64,000 nt of DNA from Chlorobiaceae bacterium (lineage in GTDB: Bacteria > Bacteroidota > Chlorobiia > Chlorobiales > Chlorobiaceae): NCBI GenBank assembly GCA_013335115.1, contig JAAXWQ010000001.1:124001-188000 (forward strand). Reading direction: 5' to 3'. Position numbers and translations under genes: made by a program. The notes under the pieces are model-generated. The model had not been told where the DNA came from and searched no databases. It saw nothing but the letters and a program-made list of their open reading frames with translations. Positions 36,279 through 47,654 of this stretch are shown one piece after another (position 1 is the first letter of the stretch; each line of letters starts with the position of its first letter).

Positions 36279-36394
36279 CTGAAGATGATTGGAAAAACAA
36301 GTCTGATGGAATATATTAACACTCCTTGTGTGCAGCCAGATGCGGTTCTTCTGGCGCGACATGAAACACCGGATCACTATAAATCAATTTTGCC

Positions 36395-37675
36395 ATGAAC
36401 ATCATTTCAGTTGGTGTCAATCACAAGACAGCACCCATTGAAATCCGCGAAAGGATCTCCCTTTCAGAAGTTCAAAACAAAGAATTCGTCACCGACCTGG
36501 TTTCGAGCGGCCTGGCCAGCGAGGCGATGGTGATCTCGACCTGCAACAGAACCGAGCTTTACGTCGTACCGGCCATGCCGGAAGTCAACTGCGACTACCT
36601 CAAGGAGTACCTGATCTCCTACAAGGACGCCCGCAAGGATGTCCGCCCCGAACACTTCTTCAACCGTTTCTACTGCGGCACGGCCCGCCACCTCTTCGAA
36701 GTCTCCAGCGCCATCGACTCCCTCATCCTCGGTGAAGGCCAGATCCTCGGCCAGGTGAAGGACGCCTACCGCATCGCCGCCGAAATGGGCACTGCCGGAA
36801 TTTTGCTCACGCGCCTCTGCCACACGGCGTTCAGCGTGGCCAAGAAGGTCAAGACCAAGACCAAGATCATGGAAGGCGCGGTTTCGGTGAGCTACGCCGC
36901 CGTCGAACTTGCCCAAAAGATATTCTCGAACCTCTCCATGAAGAAGGTGCTGCTCATCGGCGCCGGCGAAACCGGGGAGCTTGCGGCCAAGCATATCTAC
37001 GCAAAGAACGCACGCAACATCGTCATCACCAACAGGACCCTGTCCAAGGCCGAGGCCCTCGCCGAGGAACTCGGGACCAACCGGGTGCTGCCCTACGAAA
37101 GCTACAAGGAGCACCTGCACGAATTCGACATCATCATCACGGCCGTCAGCACCAAGGAGTACATCCTCTCCGAGGCCGAAATGCAGCACAGCATGCAGCG
37201 GCGCCGGTTGAAACCGGTGATCATCCTCGACCTCGGCCTGCCGAGGAACATCGATCCCGAGGTCGGCAAGCTGCAAAACATGTTCCTCAAGGACATCGAC
37301 GCCCTCAAGCACATCATCGACTCGAACCTCGAACGCCGTCGCGCCGAGCTACCCAAGGTCCATGCGATCATCGAGGAGGAGCTGGTCGGCTTCGGCCAGT
37401 GGATCAACACCCTCAAGGTGCGCCCGACCATCGTCGACCTCCAGTCCAAATTCATCGACATCAAGGAGAAAGAGCTTGAACGATACCGCTTCAAGGTGAG
37501 CGAAGAGGAGCTCAAGCGCATGGAGCACCTCACCGACAGGATCCTGAAGAAGATCCTCCATCATCCGATCAAGATGCTCAAGGCCCCGATCGACACCGCC
37601 GACAACATCCCCAGCAAAGTCAACCTCGTCAGGAATATCTTTGACCTTGAAGAACCAAACCAGTCAATCCAATAA
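36395..37675 (+). CDS. hemA: Glutamyl-tRNA reductase
   Basis: [58 protein letters not shown]. Confidence 0.96.
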   Translation: MNIISVGVNHKTAPIEIRERISLSEVQNKEFVTDLVSSGLASEAMVISTCNRTELYVVPAMPEVNCDYLKEYLISYKDARKDVRPEHFFNRFYCGTARHLFEVSSAIDSLILGEGQILGQVKDAYRIAAEMGTAGILLTRLCHTAFSVAKKVKTKTKIMEGAVSVSYAAVELAQKIFSNLSMKKVLLIGAGETGELAAKHIYAKNARNIVITNRTLSKAEALAEELGTNRVLPYESYKEHLHEFDIIITAVSTKEYILSEAEMQHSMQRRRLKPVIILDLGLPRNIDPEVGKLQNMFLKDIDALKHIIDSNLERRRAELPKVHAIIEEELVGFGQWINTLKVRPTIVDLQSKFIDIKEKELERYRFKVSEEELKRMEHLTDRILKKILHHPIKMLKAPIDTADNIPSKVNLVRNIFDLEEPNQSIQ

Positions 37676-38627
37676 AATCCGTAGCGAATTGAAAAAAGAG
37701 ATTATCATCGGAACTCGCTCCAGCCCTCTGGCCTTGTGGCAGGCTGACTTCACCCAGGCAGAGCTCTCAAAGCATTTTCCCGAACTCAACATCACCCTGA
37801 AGCTGATCAAGACCACGGGTGACGTGCTGCTCGACTCCCCCCTGTCAAAAATCGGGGACATGGGCCTGTTCACCAAGGACATCGAAAAACACCTGATCGC
37901 CGGGGAGATCGACCTTGCCGTGCACAGCCTGAAGGATGTTCCGACCGGCACCCCCGAAGGCCTGATGATCACCTCGTTCACCGAGCGTGAGGATACACGC
38001 GACGTCATCATCTCCAAGTCCGGCAAAGGTATCAAGGACCTTCCGCCGAACGCCAGGATGGCCACCAGCTCCCTGCGCAGGATGTCGCAGCTGCTGAGCA
38101 TGCGCCCCGACCTGCAGATCCTCGATATCAGGGGCAACCTGAACACCCGGTTCAAGAAGTTCGATGACGGTGAATTCGACGCCATGATGCTCGCCTATGC
38201 CGGCGTCTTCCGCCTTGAGTTCAGCGACCGCATCTCAGAGATCCTGCCTCATGACCAGATGCTCCCGGCCGTCGGCCAGGGTGCGCTGGGCATCGAGACC
38301 CGCGTCGACGACCTGGAGACCCGCGAGATCGTCCGCGTCCTCAACGACGACAACACCGAAATCTGCTGCCGTGCGGAGCGCGCACTCCTGAGGCACCTGC
38401 AGGGCGGTTGCCAGATTCCGATCGGCTGTTACGGATCCTACATAGCCGGCACACTTAAGCTGCTCGCCTACGTCGGCTCAGTCGACGGCAAGACAGCGAT
38501 CCGCAACGAAGTGACCAAGGCGATCAAGACACCGGAAGAGGCTGAAGCCGTCGGCATCGAGCTCGCCGAAATCCTGCTGTCGATGGGTGCGGAAAAGATC
38601 CTCGCCGACATCCGCAAGACCCGCTAA
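37641..38627 (+). CDS. hemC: Hydroxymethylbilane synthase
   Basis: [43 protein letters not shown]; exact start uncertain (TTG at 37641 or 37689). Confidence 0.94.
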   Translation: MTLKNQTSQSNKIRSELKKEIIIGTRSSPLALWQADFTQAELSKHFPELNITLKLIKTTGDVLLDSPLSKIGDMGLFTKDIEKHLIAGEIDLAVHSLKDVPTGTPEGLMITSFTEREDTRDVIISKSGKGIKDLPPNARMATSSLRRMSQLLSMRPDLQILDIRGNLNTRFKKFDDGEFDAMMLAYAGVFRLEFSDRISEILPHDQMLPAVGQGALGIETRVDDLETREIVRVLNDDNTEICCRAERALLRHLQGGCQIPIGCYGSYIAGTLKLLAYVGSVDGKTAIRNEVTKAIKTPEEAEAVGIELAEILLSMGAEKILADIRKTR

Positions 38628-39376
38628 TGAAAAAAACGGTCCTCGTCACGCGCCCGAAACATCAGGCTGAGCCTTTTGTCAGGGCGCTTGCCGGGTATGG
38701 CCTGGACCCGGTTGTCTTCCCGACGATCGAGATCAGGCCGGTGGCCGGCTGGACGGTAGGCGACCTCAGCCAATTCACCGGAATCTTCTTCACCAGCGCC
38801 AACAGCGTCCAGTTCTTCCTCGAACGCCTCATCGAACAATCGCCGGAGCAACTGCCGAACCTTCAGAAGTCAAGGGTCTGGGCGGTTGGCAAGACCACCG
38901 GGAGCGACCTTTCCAGGCATGGTGTCGATACTGAACCCCTGCCAAAAATTGCCGATGCGGTCAGTCTCATGGAGGGTATCGACCCGAAGGAGATCGAAGG
39001 CAACACCTTCCTGTTCGTGCGAGGCAACCTCTCGCTCGGCACCATCCCGAAACTCATCGCCGAACGCGGCGGGACCTGCATCGAACTGACCGTCTACGAG
39101 AACATCCTGCCCACCCCGGAGGACACCGAAAGGATCAAACAGCTCTACCTCGGAGGCAAGCTCGACTGCATCTCCTTCACCAGCCCCTCCACCGCCATCA
39201 ACTTCTTCGAAGCCATGGAATCGAAGAACGTGCCCAACGGCGTGCTCGTCGCAGCCATCGGCACCACGACCTCAGGAGCCCTCGAAAAGCTGGGCATCCA
39301 TGTGGACATCATCCCCGAATACTTCGACGGCCCCAGTTTCGCCAAAGCGATTGCGGAAGGCCTGGCAAAGAGCTAA
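38627..39376 (+). CDS. hemD: Uroporphyrinogen-III synthase
   Basis: [41 protein letters not shown]; after hemC. Confidence 0.9.
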   Translation: MKKTVLVTRPKHQAEPFVRALAGYGLDPVVFPTIEIRPVAGWTVGDLSQFTGIFFTSANSVQFFLERLIEQSPEQLPNLQKSRVWAVGKTTGSDLSRHGVDTEPLPKIADAVSLMEGIDPKEIEGNTFLFVRGNLSLGTIPKLIAERGGTCIELTVYENILPTPEDTERIKQLYLGGKLDCISFTSPSTAINFFEAMESKNVPNGVLVAAIGTTTSGALEKLGIHVDIIPEYFDGPSFAKAIAEGLAKS

Positions 39377-39393
39377 AGCTTTCTTTCTTTTTC

Positions 39394-39429
39394 GTCCTTG
39401 CGGTCCTTTATGTCCCTATTGTCCCGTTC
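39394..39429. repeat. 9-bp short tandem repeat (4 units)
   Basis: gtccttgcg gtcctttat gtccctatt gtcccgttc. Confidence 0.7.
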
Positions 39430-39441
39430 TTGCCACGCAAG

Positions 39442-39930
39442 TCAATCCACGTCCGGTATGTCGTCGACATAGCCGACGAAGACTGTCTCGGGCTCGGGCT
39501 CTTGTAGCTGTGCCGGAACCGGTGCGGGGATTGGTTCCCCATGTGGAGGGTCGCCAAACAACGGAAGCTGCCGGTCGGCGAGGATGGACACTGAGACCGG
39601 CTCTTCGAAACCATCCGTTTCATCAGGCTCCCGGACCGGATCCCGGGTTTCGACAACCTTTTTCGCCTTCGATGCGCGTGAGCGTCCGCGGCCTGCGTAG
39701 CCGGCCATCTCTCGTTCGATGGACTCTTTGACACTGTCCTCCACCTCGATGCGGATGGCATGCAACAGCTGGATCGATTCAGAGCGGTGCTCGGCCATCT
39801 CCCGGCGTAGCGCATTGCCTGACCGTTCGATCTCTTCACGATCCCGGCCCGGCCAGCCGGTCACGATCATGGCGATGACGAACGCAAGTAACAGGATGAC
39901 CATGCACAACAACACGATAATCGTCGTCAT
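39442..39930 (-). CDS. Hypothetical protein with N-terminal TM segment
   Basis: MTTIIVLLCMVILLLAFVIAMIVTGWPG...; overlaps the next gene by ATGA. Confidence 0.6.
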   Translation of the reverse strand: MTTIIVLLCMVILLLAFVIAMIVTGWPGRDREEIERSGNALRREMAEHRSESIQLLHAIRIEVEDSVKESIEREMAGYAGRGRSRASKAKKVVETRDPVREPDETDGFEEPVSVSILADRQLPLFGDPPHGEPIPAPVPAQLQEPEPETVFVGYVDDIPDVD

Positions 39931-40706
39931 CGGCCCTCCACCTCCAGGCCGCCGATAGCCGACAGGAGCGAACGGCCCAGAGGCTGGTTGGCGCTCACCA
40001 GGCCGACACCGTCGATGACCGCCCTGCCGTAATAGTCGAAACAGCAGCCCCCCGCCTCGGTGACGATCGGGATGACAGCAGCGCAATCCCATGGGCTCAT
40101 GACCTTGTCCACGGACACCTCGGCCCGGCCCGATGCGACCAGCATGTGGCCGTAGCAGTCGCCCCATCCCCTGACAAGCCCTGCTTCGGTCCGGAGCCGG
40201 TCGACGGGATGCCCCGATGGCGGATCGAGCAGGTACTCCCGCTCGGTAAAAAGTACCGTAGCGTCGCCGGGTTCCGAAATCTCCGATACGCCGATGGATG
40301 AGCCGTTCATGAACGCTCCGCAACCCGATTCGGCATGGTAGAGCTGGCCAAGGACCGGAAAGTTGATGACCCCGAGCCGAAGCCGCCCGTCAACCTCCAG
40401 GCCGATCATCACGCCGTAGAGCGGCACGCCGTGGATGAACGCGCGGGTACCGTCGATGGGATCGATGATCCAGCGCCGTCCATTGCCCGACGGGCGCTCG
40501 TCGAACTCTTCGCCGAACAGGCCGTCCTGCGGGAACCTGGCAGCTATCCCCTTCCTGATCAGCTCCTCGGCCTTGCGATCAGCCTCGGTGACCGGCGTGG
40601 CATCCCGCTTCGAAAAGACCTGGAGGGATTTGCGGCCGAAATAGCCGAGGGTGAGCTTCCCTGCCTGTTCGGCCATATCGAGGGCAAGCTGGAGGTCTGG
40701 TGTCAT
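39927..40706 (-). CDS. hisN: Inositol monophosphatase family, likely histidinol-phosphatase
   Basis: FGEEFDERPSGNGRRWIIDPIDGTRAFIHGVPLYG, SPWDCAAVIPIVTEAGG. Confidence 0.8.
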   Translation of the reverse strand: MTPDLQLALDMAEQAGKLTLGYFGRKSLQVFSKRDATPVTEADRKAEELIRKGIAARFPQDGLFGEEFDERPSGNGRRWIIDPIDGTRAFIHGVPLYGVMIGLEVDGRLRLGVINFPVLGQLYHAESGCGAFMNGSSIGVSEISEPGDATVLFTEREYLLDPPSGHPVDRLRTEAGLVRGWGDCYGHMLVASGRAEVSVDKVMSPWDCAAVIPIVTEAGGCCFDYYGRAVIDGVGLVSANQPLGRSLLSAIGGLEVEGR

Positions 40707-40885
40707 GGGCGGCGTACGGCAAATGGTTGATGATGAAAGAAGAATATAATCAACCGGCGGATTACGCCATGCGGGTTTCCTGCCAGACCGGGCCGCTGTT
40801 TTCCTGCACATTTCATCCATCGTCGCCCTTCACGAAATCCCCCGTTTTTTTTATCTTGGATTTTCCCAAAACATAATCGACTTGA

Positions 40886-41875
<990 letters not shown>

Positions 41876-41907
41876 GCAAGGGAAGGCAACAGACACGTTT
41901 CATTACT

Positions 41908-41941
41908 GCCCGGCGCCATTGCATGCGCCGGGCTTTTTTTA
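41908..41941 (+). terminator. Rho-independent terminator after hemB
   Basis: gcccggcgccattgcatgcgccgggcttttttt. Confidence 0.85.
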
Positions 41942-41955
41942 CCAGGAACAGATAC

Positions 41956-43149
41956 ATGATACGCTACTTTACCGCAGGTGAATCGCACGGCCCGTCCCTC
42001 TCGACGATCGTCGAAGGTCTGCCGGCAGGCATCGGGCTGAAAGAGGAGGAGATCAACCGGGAGCTTGCGCGCCGCCAGCAGGGCTACGGCCGGGGCGGCC
42101 GTATGAAGATCGAGACCGACCGGGCGGAAGTGCTCTCCGGCATCCGTTTCGGAAAAACCATCGGCTCGCCGGTCGCCCTGTTGGTCAGGAACCGCGACTG
42201 GGAGAACTGGACCACGCCCATGTCGCAGTTTGAGGACCACTCCGCCGAGGTGTCGAAAATCACCATCCCGAGGCCTGGGCACGCCGACCTGACCGGGCTG
42301 GTCAAATACGGATTCGACGACATCCGCCCGGTCATCGACCGCTCCTCAGCCCGTGAAACAGCCGCACGCGTGGCTGCAGGATCGCTGGCAAAGGCATTCC
42401 TGCGCCAACTCGGAATCCAGGTCGGTAGCTACGTCTCGACGATCGGACCGGCAGGCAAGCCCCTGGACCACGACTTATTGCAGGAGCTCCTGGCCGCAGG
42501 CGCCGAAGGTCTCGCCGCCGAAGCCGATCGTTCGGAGGTGCGCATGCTCGACCACGACTCGGAAAGGGCGGCCATCGTCGCCATCGACCAGGCGAAAAAC
42601 AACGGCGACACCCTGGGCGGTATCGTCGAGGTCTTCATCACTGGCGTACCGATGGGCCTCGGCAGCTACGTGCAGCACGACCGGCGCCTCGACTCGGCCC
42701 TCGCAGCCGCGCTCATGTCGATCCAGGCCATCAAGGGGGTTGAAGTCGGCACGGCGTTCGACAACGCCCGCAAGCCGGGCTCGCAGGTGCACGATGAGCT
42801 GTTCGCGGGAGGACCCGAAGGGCTGACGAGAAGGACGAACCGGGCAGGAGGCATCGAAGGCAGCATGTCCAACGGCCAACCGATCCACCTCAGGGCCGCC
42901 ATGAAGCCGATCTCCTCGCTGCTCTCCCCGCTCATGTCCTTCGACCTCGAGAACCTCGAAGCCGTCCAGTCCAGGTTCGAACGAAGCGACACCTGCGCCG
43001 TGCCGGCCGCCGGCGTGGTTGCCGAAGCGGTCGTCGCCCCGGTCATCGCCAACGCCCTGCTCGAGAAGATCGGTGGCGACCACATGAAGGAGATCACCCG
43101 GCGCCTCGAAACCTACCGGGAAGAGCTGGCGCGACGGTTCAGGGGATAG
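41956..43149 (+). CDS. aroC: Chorismate synthase
   Basis: RYFTAGESHGPSLSTIVEGLPAG, RRQQGYGRGGRMKIE, RPGHADLTGLVKYGFDDIRPVIDRSSARETAARVAAGS. Confidence 0.96.
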   Translation: MIRYFTAGESHGPSLSTIVEGLPAGIGLKEEEINRELARRQQGYGRGGRMKIETDRAEVLSGIRFGKTIGSPVALLVRNRDWENWTTPMSQFEDHSAEVSKITIPRPGHADLTGLVKYGFDDIRPVIDRSSARETAARVAAGSLAKAFLRQLGIQVGSYVSTIGPAGKPLDHDLLQELLAAGAEGLAAEADRSEVRMLDHDSERAAIVAIDQAKNNGDTLGGIVEVFITGVPMGLGSYVQHDRRLDSALAAALMSIQAIKGVEVGTAFDNARKPGSQVHDELFAGGPEGLTRRTNRAGGIEGSMSNGQPIHLRAAMKPISSLLSPLMSFDLENLEAVQSRFERSDTCAVPAAGVVAEAVVAPVIANALLEKIGGDHMKEITRRLETYREELARRFRG

Positions 43150-43179
43150 CTGCCAGAAACTGACGACCTTATTAGTAGC

Positions 43180-43259
43180 AAAGGACATCAGGGACATCAA
43201 GGAAGAGCAAACGGGAGCGGGTTCGCGTTCTTTCTGTTGTCCTTGCTGTCCCTTTTTTC
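43180..43259. repeat. Inverted pair of 9-bp-period repeats between aroC and cysE
   Basis: aaaggacatcagggacatcaagga ... ttgtccttgctgtccctttttt; can pair imperfectly. Confidence 0.65.
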
Positions 43260-43296
43260 AGGCCAGGAACACCAGTCCCCTAAGGTTGCATCAAGG

Positions 43297-44097
43297 TTAT
43301 CTCCTCTTCTCGGGAAACACCAGGCGCTGCTCCATGTCCATCGACGGGGTGTGTGACTCGGTCCTCCCCACGATGTGCGCAGGCACGCCAGCCACGGTGA
43401 AGTGGGGAGGCACGTCGTCCAGCACGACGCTCCCTGCGCCTACTTTGGCGCCCTCACCGATCCTGATGTTGCCGAGGATCTTGGCTCCGGCACCGATCAT
43501 CACCGATTTGCCGACCTTGGGATGCCGGTCCCCGCTCTCCTTGCCGGTACCGCCGAGCGTCACCTCGTGCAGCATCGACACATTGTCCTCGACCACCGCG
43601 GTCTCACCGATGACCACCCCGGTCGCATGGTCGAGCAGGATCCCCTTGCCGATCACAGCTGCCGGATGGATGTCGACGGCGAATACCTCGGAAATGCGGT
43701 TCTGGAGGAAATAGGCGAGGGAGTGGCGCCCGTTCTTCCAGAGCCAGTTGGCCAACCGGTAGGACTGCAACGCCTGGTAGCCTTTGAGGAACAGCAGGAT
43801 CTCGAAGTAATTGACGGCGGCAGGGTCACGCTGATGCGTCGCCACGAGATCGAATGCGGCGAAGGCGATGGCATCAGGGCTCTGCCGGTAGAAATCCGCG
43901 AAAATCCCTTCCAGCACCGGAGGCGGAAAATGCTTCGAGCCGAGCTTGACCGAAAGCAGCATCCCCAGGGCCGGAGCGAATTCCGGGTACCGGAGGATAT
44001 GCTGTTCAAGAAACACGCGTATTTCAGGTTCGCGATCGCACTCAAGGCGAACCTCGTCGACGATTGCCGACCATATGTTGGTGACGTCGATTCCCAT
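43297..44097 (-). CDS. cysE: Serine O-acetyltransferase
   Basis: VDIHPAAVIGKGILLDHATGVVIGETAVVEDNVSMLHEVTLGGTGKESGDRHPKVGKSVMIGAGAKILGNI. Confidence 0.92.
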   Translation of the reverse strand: MGIDVTNIWSAIVDEVRLECDREPEIRVFLEQHILRYPEFAPALGMLLSVKLGSKHFPPPVLEGIFADFYRQSPDAIAFAAFDLVATHQRDPAAVNYFEILLFLKGYQALQSYRLANWLWKNGRHSLAYFLQNRISEVFAVDIHPAAVIGKGILLDHATGVVIGETAVVEDNVSMLHEVTLGGTGKESGDRHPKVGKSVMIGAGAKILGNIRIGEGAKVGAGSVVLDDVPPHFTVAGVPAHIVGRTESHTPSMDMEQRLVFPEKRR

Positions 44098-44569
44098 GTA
44101 TTGGTACTAAACGGCAGTTCCTGCCGCGATAACTGGTAATGATGATTCCCCGGCGGCCTCTTCCACCCTTCACTCTTCATGTAAGCGCCCGAAGTCCGTA
44201 AAGGTTCAACGACGCGCCATGCCAATGCTGAATTTATGAAAAAACGCCGGCTTTCGCTACCAGAGTGGGACAAGCACGATTTTCGCCATTTGTACTTTAC
44301 AGGAAAAAGCATTAAAATGCCGCTAATCAGTACCATCCCCCATTCGGCAGTTCTTGTTTGATCAGAATACTACGTCTCTTTTTTGTTCCGTTCCGTAAAA
44401 CGAGCCTTCAATGGCAGCCGTCCCTCACTGACGCGTGCTCTCGAAGCTGCCACCTTCTGCCGCCTGGAATGACGCCAAAAGGTCGACCCAGACCAGAAGA
44501 AACCACCCGCGCGAGGCCTCCGCGCCCGCCCATCAAGATATTTCAGACGACAGCAACTCCAAGACCGCA

Positions 44570-45565
44570 ATGACCGCCCGCTCCGACAATATCAGGCCGG
44601 TAAGCACACTCGGCCTCCTGCTGACCTACACTTGTCCAATCTCCTGCGCGCACTGCCTGGTCGATGCCGGCCCGAGGCGTAAGGAGAAGATGGCCCTGGG
44701 TAGCGTGTGCGGCTGGATAGATGACGCTGCGGCATACCGTGGCGGAGCGATCAAGAGCATCGAGCTGACGGGTGGCGAACCGTTCTACGACCTCCAGAAC
44801 CTCGCCCTGGTGTCGGACCACGCCCAGCAAGCCGGGCTGTCGGTATCGGTCGAGACGAACGCGGGATGGGCAGGGACCCTCGAACAGGCAATCCTGACCC
44901 TGACCCGGTTGCCGGCCATCGGCTTCATTTCGCTCAGCACGGGCGTCCACCATCAGCAGTTCATCCCGATCGGCCATATCAATAACGCCATAATTGCCGC
45001 CGAACTGCTCGGGCGCCGCTACCATGTCACCATAGTCACGGATTGCGAACAGGATGACCGGTTCATTGCCATCAGGAAACATCTCGAAAAGATCATCGCC
45101 CCCTCACGTATCAGGAGCGTCGTGACCTATCCGGCAGGACGGGCGAAGAAACCGGAGTCCGGAATCGGAATCCGGGCATCCATGGAACCATCAGGAAAGC
45201 CCTGCATCAACCCGTTCAAGCCTGTCATCCTGCCGGACGGACGAGTCATGGCGTGCTCAGGCCCGGTGCACCGATACCGTAAGTCATGCCCGCTCTGCCT
45301 CGGAAACCTCAGGAAGGAGCCACTGGCAACCGTGCTCGACCGCACCGCAAAAAGCCGGCTGATGCACCTCATCTGGACATGGGGCCCACACCGCATGGCA
45401 TCACTGCTTGCATCATACGACCATGAGGAGCGCCTGCCCGGGGAATATGTCTCTGGCAGTCCGTGTGATATCTGCAACAAACTCCTCTCCGACCGATATC
45501 TTGCCTCCCGGCTCAAGGCACTGCTCGACGATCCCGCGACCATCCTGCTCCAGCCCGAATCCTGA
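44570..45565 (+). CDS. Radical SAM protein with additional C-terminal cysteines (SPASM-like)
   Basis: TYTCPISCAHCLVDAGP; ELTGGEPFYD; C-terminal CSGPVHRYRKSCPLCLGNL and CDIC. Confidence 0.8.
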   Translation: MTARSDNIRPVSTLGLLLTYTCPISCAHCLVDAGPRRKEKMALGSVCGWIDDAAAYRGGAIKSIELTGGEPFYDLQNLALVSDHAQQAGLSVSVETNAGWAGTLEQAILTLTRLPAIGFISLSTGVHHQQFIPIGHINNAIIAAELLGRRYHVTIVTDCEQDDRFIAIRKHLEKIIAPSRIRSVVTYPAGRAKKPESGIGIRASMEPSGKPCINPFKPVILPDGRVMACSGPVHRYRKSCPLCLGNLRKEPLATVLDRTAKSRLMHLIWTWGPHRMASLLASYDHEERLPGEYVSGSPCDICNKLLSDRYLASRLKALLDDPATILLQPES

Positions 45566-45686
45566 ACCCGGGGCGCCGAAGCCTCGCCACCCTCGCCACC
45601 CATAATCCGCGATTCGTAAATCATCTTTTTTTTGCGTACACTTCGCTGTCCCGTTAGACCAGAACAAGACATCGCACCGCAGGACC

Positions 45687-46115
45687 ATGCTCATTTCAAG
45701 GAAAATCGAGATCGATTACGGCCACACGCTGCCGAACAGCTTTTCTTTCTGCAACCAGCTCCACGGTCACCGGGGAGTCATCGTGGCAAGTGTCGAAGGA
45801 CCCCTCAACGACCGTGCCGGCGACGCTGAAGAGGGTATGGTGATGGACTTCAAGTTCCTCCACCGCACCATGATCGAGCAGATCCACGACAAACTCGACC
45901 ACGGCTTCGCCATCTGGAAGAATGATCACGAAGACCTCGAATTCATCCTCAAGCGAAACAAGCGCGTACTCGTCACCGACGAACCCCCGACCGCCGAATG
46001 CCTCGCCAGGTGGGCATTCAACCAACTCAGGGACAACCTTCCCGAAGGTGTGACCCTCAAAAACCTCCGCTGGTACGAAACCCCGAACAACTGGGCGGAC
46101 TGCGACGGGAAGTAG
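45687..46115 (+). CDS. 6-carboxytetrahydropterin synthase / QueD-PTPS family
   Basis: DYGHTLPNSFSFCNQLHGHRG (CxxxHGH), LDHGFAIW, PPTAECLARWAF. Confidence 0.85.
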   Translation: MLISRKIEIDYGHTLPNSFSFCNQLHGHRGVIVASVEGPLNDRAGDAEEGMVMDFKFLHRTMIEQIHDKLDHGFAIWKNDHEDLEFILKRNKRVLVTDEPPTAECLARWAFNQLRDNLPEGVTLKNLRWYETPNNWADCDGK

Positions 46116-46149
46116 TCGCGGTGCATTCGCCTCATCGAAACTCATGTGC

Positions 46150-46199
46150 CGAATAAAAGATAAAACCGGGGCTAGCCCCGGTTTTATCTTTTATTCGGT
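46150..46199. terminator. 50-bp perfect palindrome, probable bidirectional terminator
   Basis: ccgaataaaagataaaaccggggct|agccccggttttatcttttattcgg; 25-bp arms, no spacer. Confidence 0.8.
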
Positions 46200-46213
46200 G
46201 CCGCCCAGACAGC

Positions 46214-46456
46214 CTAATGATGCAGTGCCGTCCCGAGGCAGCTGGCGCAGGTTTGCAGCTCTTCGGCCTCGGACACCGGCCTGGTCCCCTGGCACTTTGC
46301 GCACAACCGGCCGAGAACCGTACCCGTGCCGTCACAGATCGCGCACTCCCTCAGCACCGTCACCCTGATCTTCCCTGTGCCGTTGCAGCTCATGCACATT
46401 CCCGACAGGGATTCCCGATTGAAGGCGGGAACTGCGGAATGGTTGTTCTTGTTCAT
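46214..46456 (-). CDS. Small DnaJ-type zinc-finger (CxxCxGxG) protein
   Basis: CMSCNGTG, CAICDGTG, CAKCQGT, CASCLGT with no J domain. Confidence 0.75.
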   Translation of the reverse strand: MNKNNHSAVPAFNRESLSGMCMSCNGTGKIRVTVLRECAICDGTGTVLGRLCAKCQGTRPVSEAEELQTCASCLGTALHH

Positions 46457-46755
46457 CGTCTCCAGATATCAATGGTTGGGGTAAGCCGATCCAGATGATC
46501 ATCACTGAATAGATACGTAAAATGTGCCGGATTAGCGAATCCGGAGTGCCACCCAAAAAAAAATCGGCAACGGAACCGCAAAAGGCAACAATTACAGTTC
46601 AGCTTCACTATATTGAACTGCATTTCATTACGGTTCGCCATCATTCCGCATCCCCCGCGGAAGGAGAACCATCCCCCAGGCAAGACGAGAGTAATAGTCA
46701 TCAGATCAATGAGCCTGTGCGCCACCAATAGCCTGTGGACGTATCGGGGTAATGC

Positions 46756-47229
46756 ATGCAACCGATGTCAGACCGCCCTGGAAAGCTACCAATGACAGCA
46801 CCTACCCACGACAAAACCGTCTTTTCCCTGCTTGGATCCATGACTGATCCGGCGTTCATCATCGATCCGGACGGTACGCTCCTCTACGCCAACGCCGCGT
46901 TTGCCGAAAAGCTTGAACAGCCCCCTTCGGTGATCGGCAATCCCAACATCTTCGAACTGCAGTCGTCAGGCCGGCAGGTTACGGAAATACCTGCGAGGCT
47001 GAGGAAGCAGGTCGACCGGGCGGTCAGCAGCTGCCATCAGGTTGAGTTCGCAGTGCAACACCGTGGACGGCGGCTTCATTATATCGTCACTCCCGAGTAC
47101 TCTCCCTGGGGCGACATCACCCGACTGTATGTCATCGTCCGGGAAACCGCGTGCAGTACCAGGAATCACATGCATTCCTTCAGGGACCGGGCGAAAGAAA
47201 GGGGGCACACAAGACGTCCGATTGATTGA
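46756..47229 (+). CDS. Stand-alone PAS domain protein
   Basis: LLGSMTDPAFIIDPDGTLLYANAAFAEKLEQ... typical PAS start; no output domain. Confidence 0.65.
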   Translation: MQPMSDRPGKLPMTAPTHDKTVFSLLGSMTDPAFIIDPDGTLLYANAAFAEKLEQPPSVIGNPNIFELQSSGRQVTEIPARLRKQVDRAVSSCHQVEFAVQHRGRRLHYIVTPEYSPWGDITRLYVIVRETACSTRNHMHSFRDRAKERGHTRRPID

Positions 47230-47299
47230 ACCCTGTCGGCACCATTTGCAGGCACGGGTGATGGAGTTTTTCGACAACGAAACGATACCGGAGGAACCG

Positions 47300-47482
47300 A
47301 TGAAAAAAAGAGTGATTGCATTGCTGCTGCTCCTGTCGGCGAGTGCCTGCGACCCCAACTATTACCGGAGGGACCGGCATGACCAAAACCGTCGGGATGA
47401 GCGGATTGACCGCGACGACCGGCGTACACCGTCCGGGCAACGCACCAACGATCCGGACCGACGACCAGACGGGTACCGATGA
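47300..47482 (+). CDS. Small putative lipoprotein, Asp/Arg-rich
   Basis: MKKRVIALLLLLSASACDPN signal with lipobox-like Cys, then RRDRHDQNRRDERIDRDDRR. Confidence 0.55.
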   Translation: MKKRVIALLLLLSASACDPNYYRRDRHDQNRRDERIDRDDRRTPSGQRTNDPDRRPDGYR

Positions 47483-47555
47483 GCAGGAGCAAGTATGCCT
47501 GTTCGATAACCCGATGCAGGGAGAACCTGCGAACTGACTAACCCGAATATTTGTT

Positions 47556-47613
47556 ATGGTACCTAAGGCCATGGAGTTGGGTTCCCTGAATTGGCCAAGT
47601 CGTAGGTACCGAT
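47556..47613 (+). promoter_or_regulatory. Inverted repeat in the leader of the OMP gene
   Basis: ggtaccta...ggcca...tggcc...taggtacc just upstream of CDS 47655. Confidence 0.4.
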
Positions 47614-47654
47614 TATTTTGACCATTTGCAGTAACGTTGAACTCGTAGCTCACG

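Noticed and set aside
44236-44361. 41-aa ORF (MKKRRLSLPEWDKHDFRHLYFTGKSIKMPLISTIPHSAVLV) as a possible RiPP precursor for the downstream radical SAM
   Set aside because: No leader/core features, no cysteine, no clear RBS, over 200 bp from the radical SAM gene; not supportable
46144-46368. 74-aa ORF across the palindrome
   Set aside because: Translation is mostly the palindrome itself and antisense to the zinc-finger gene
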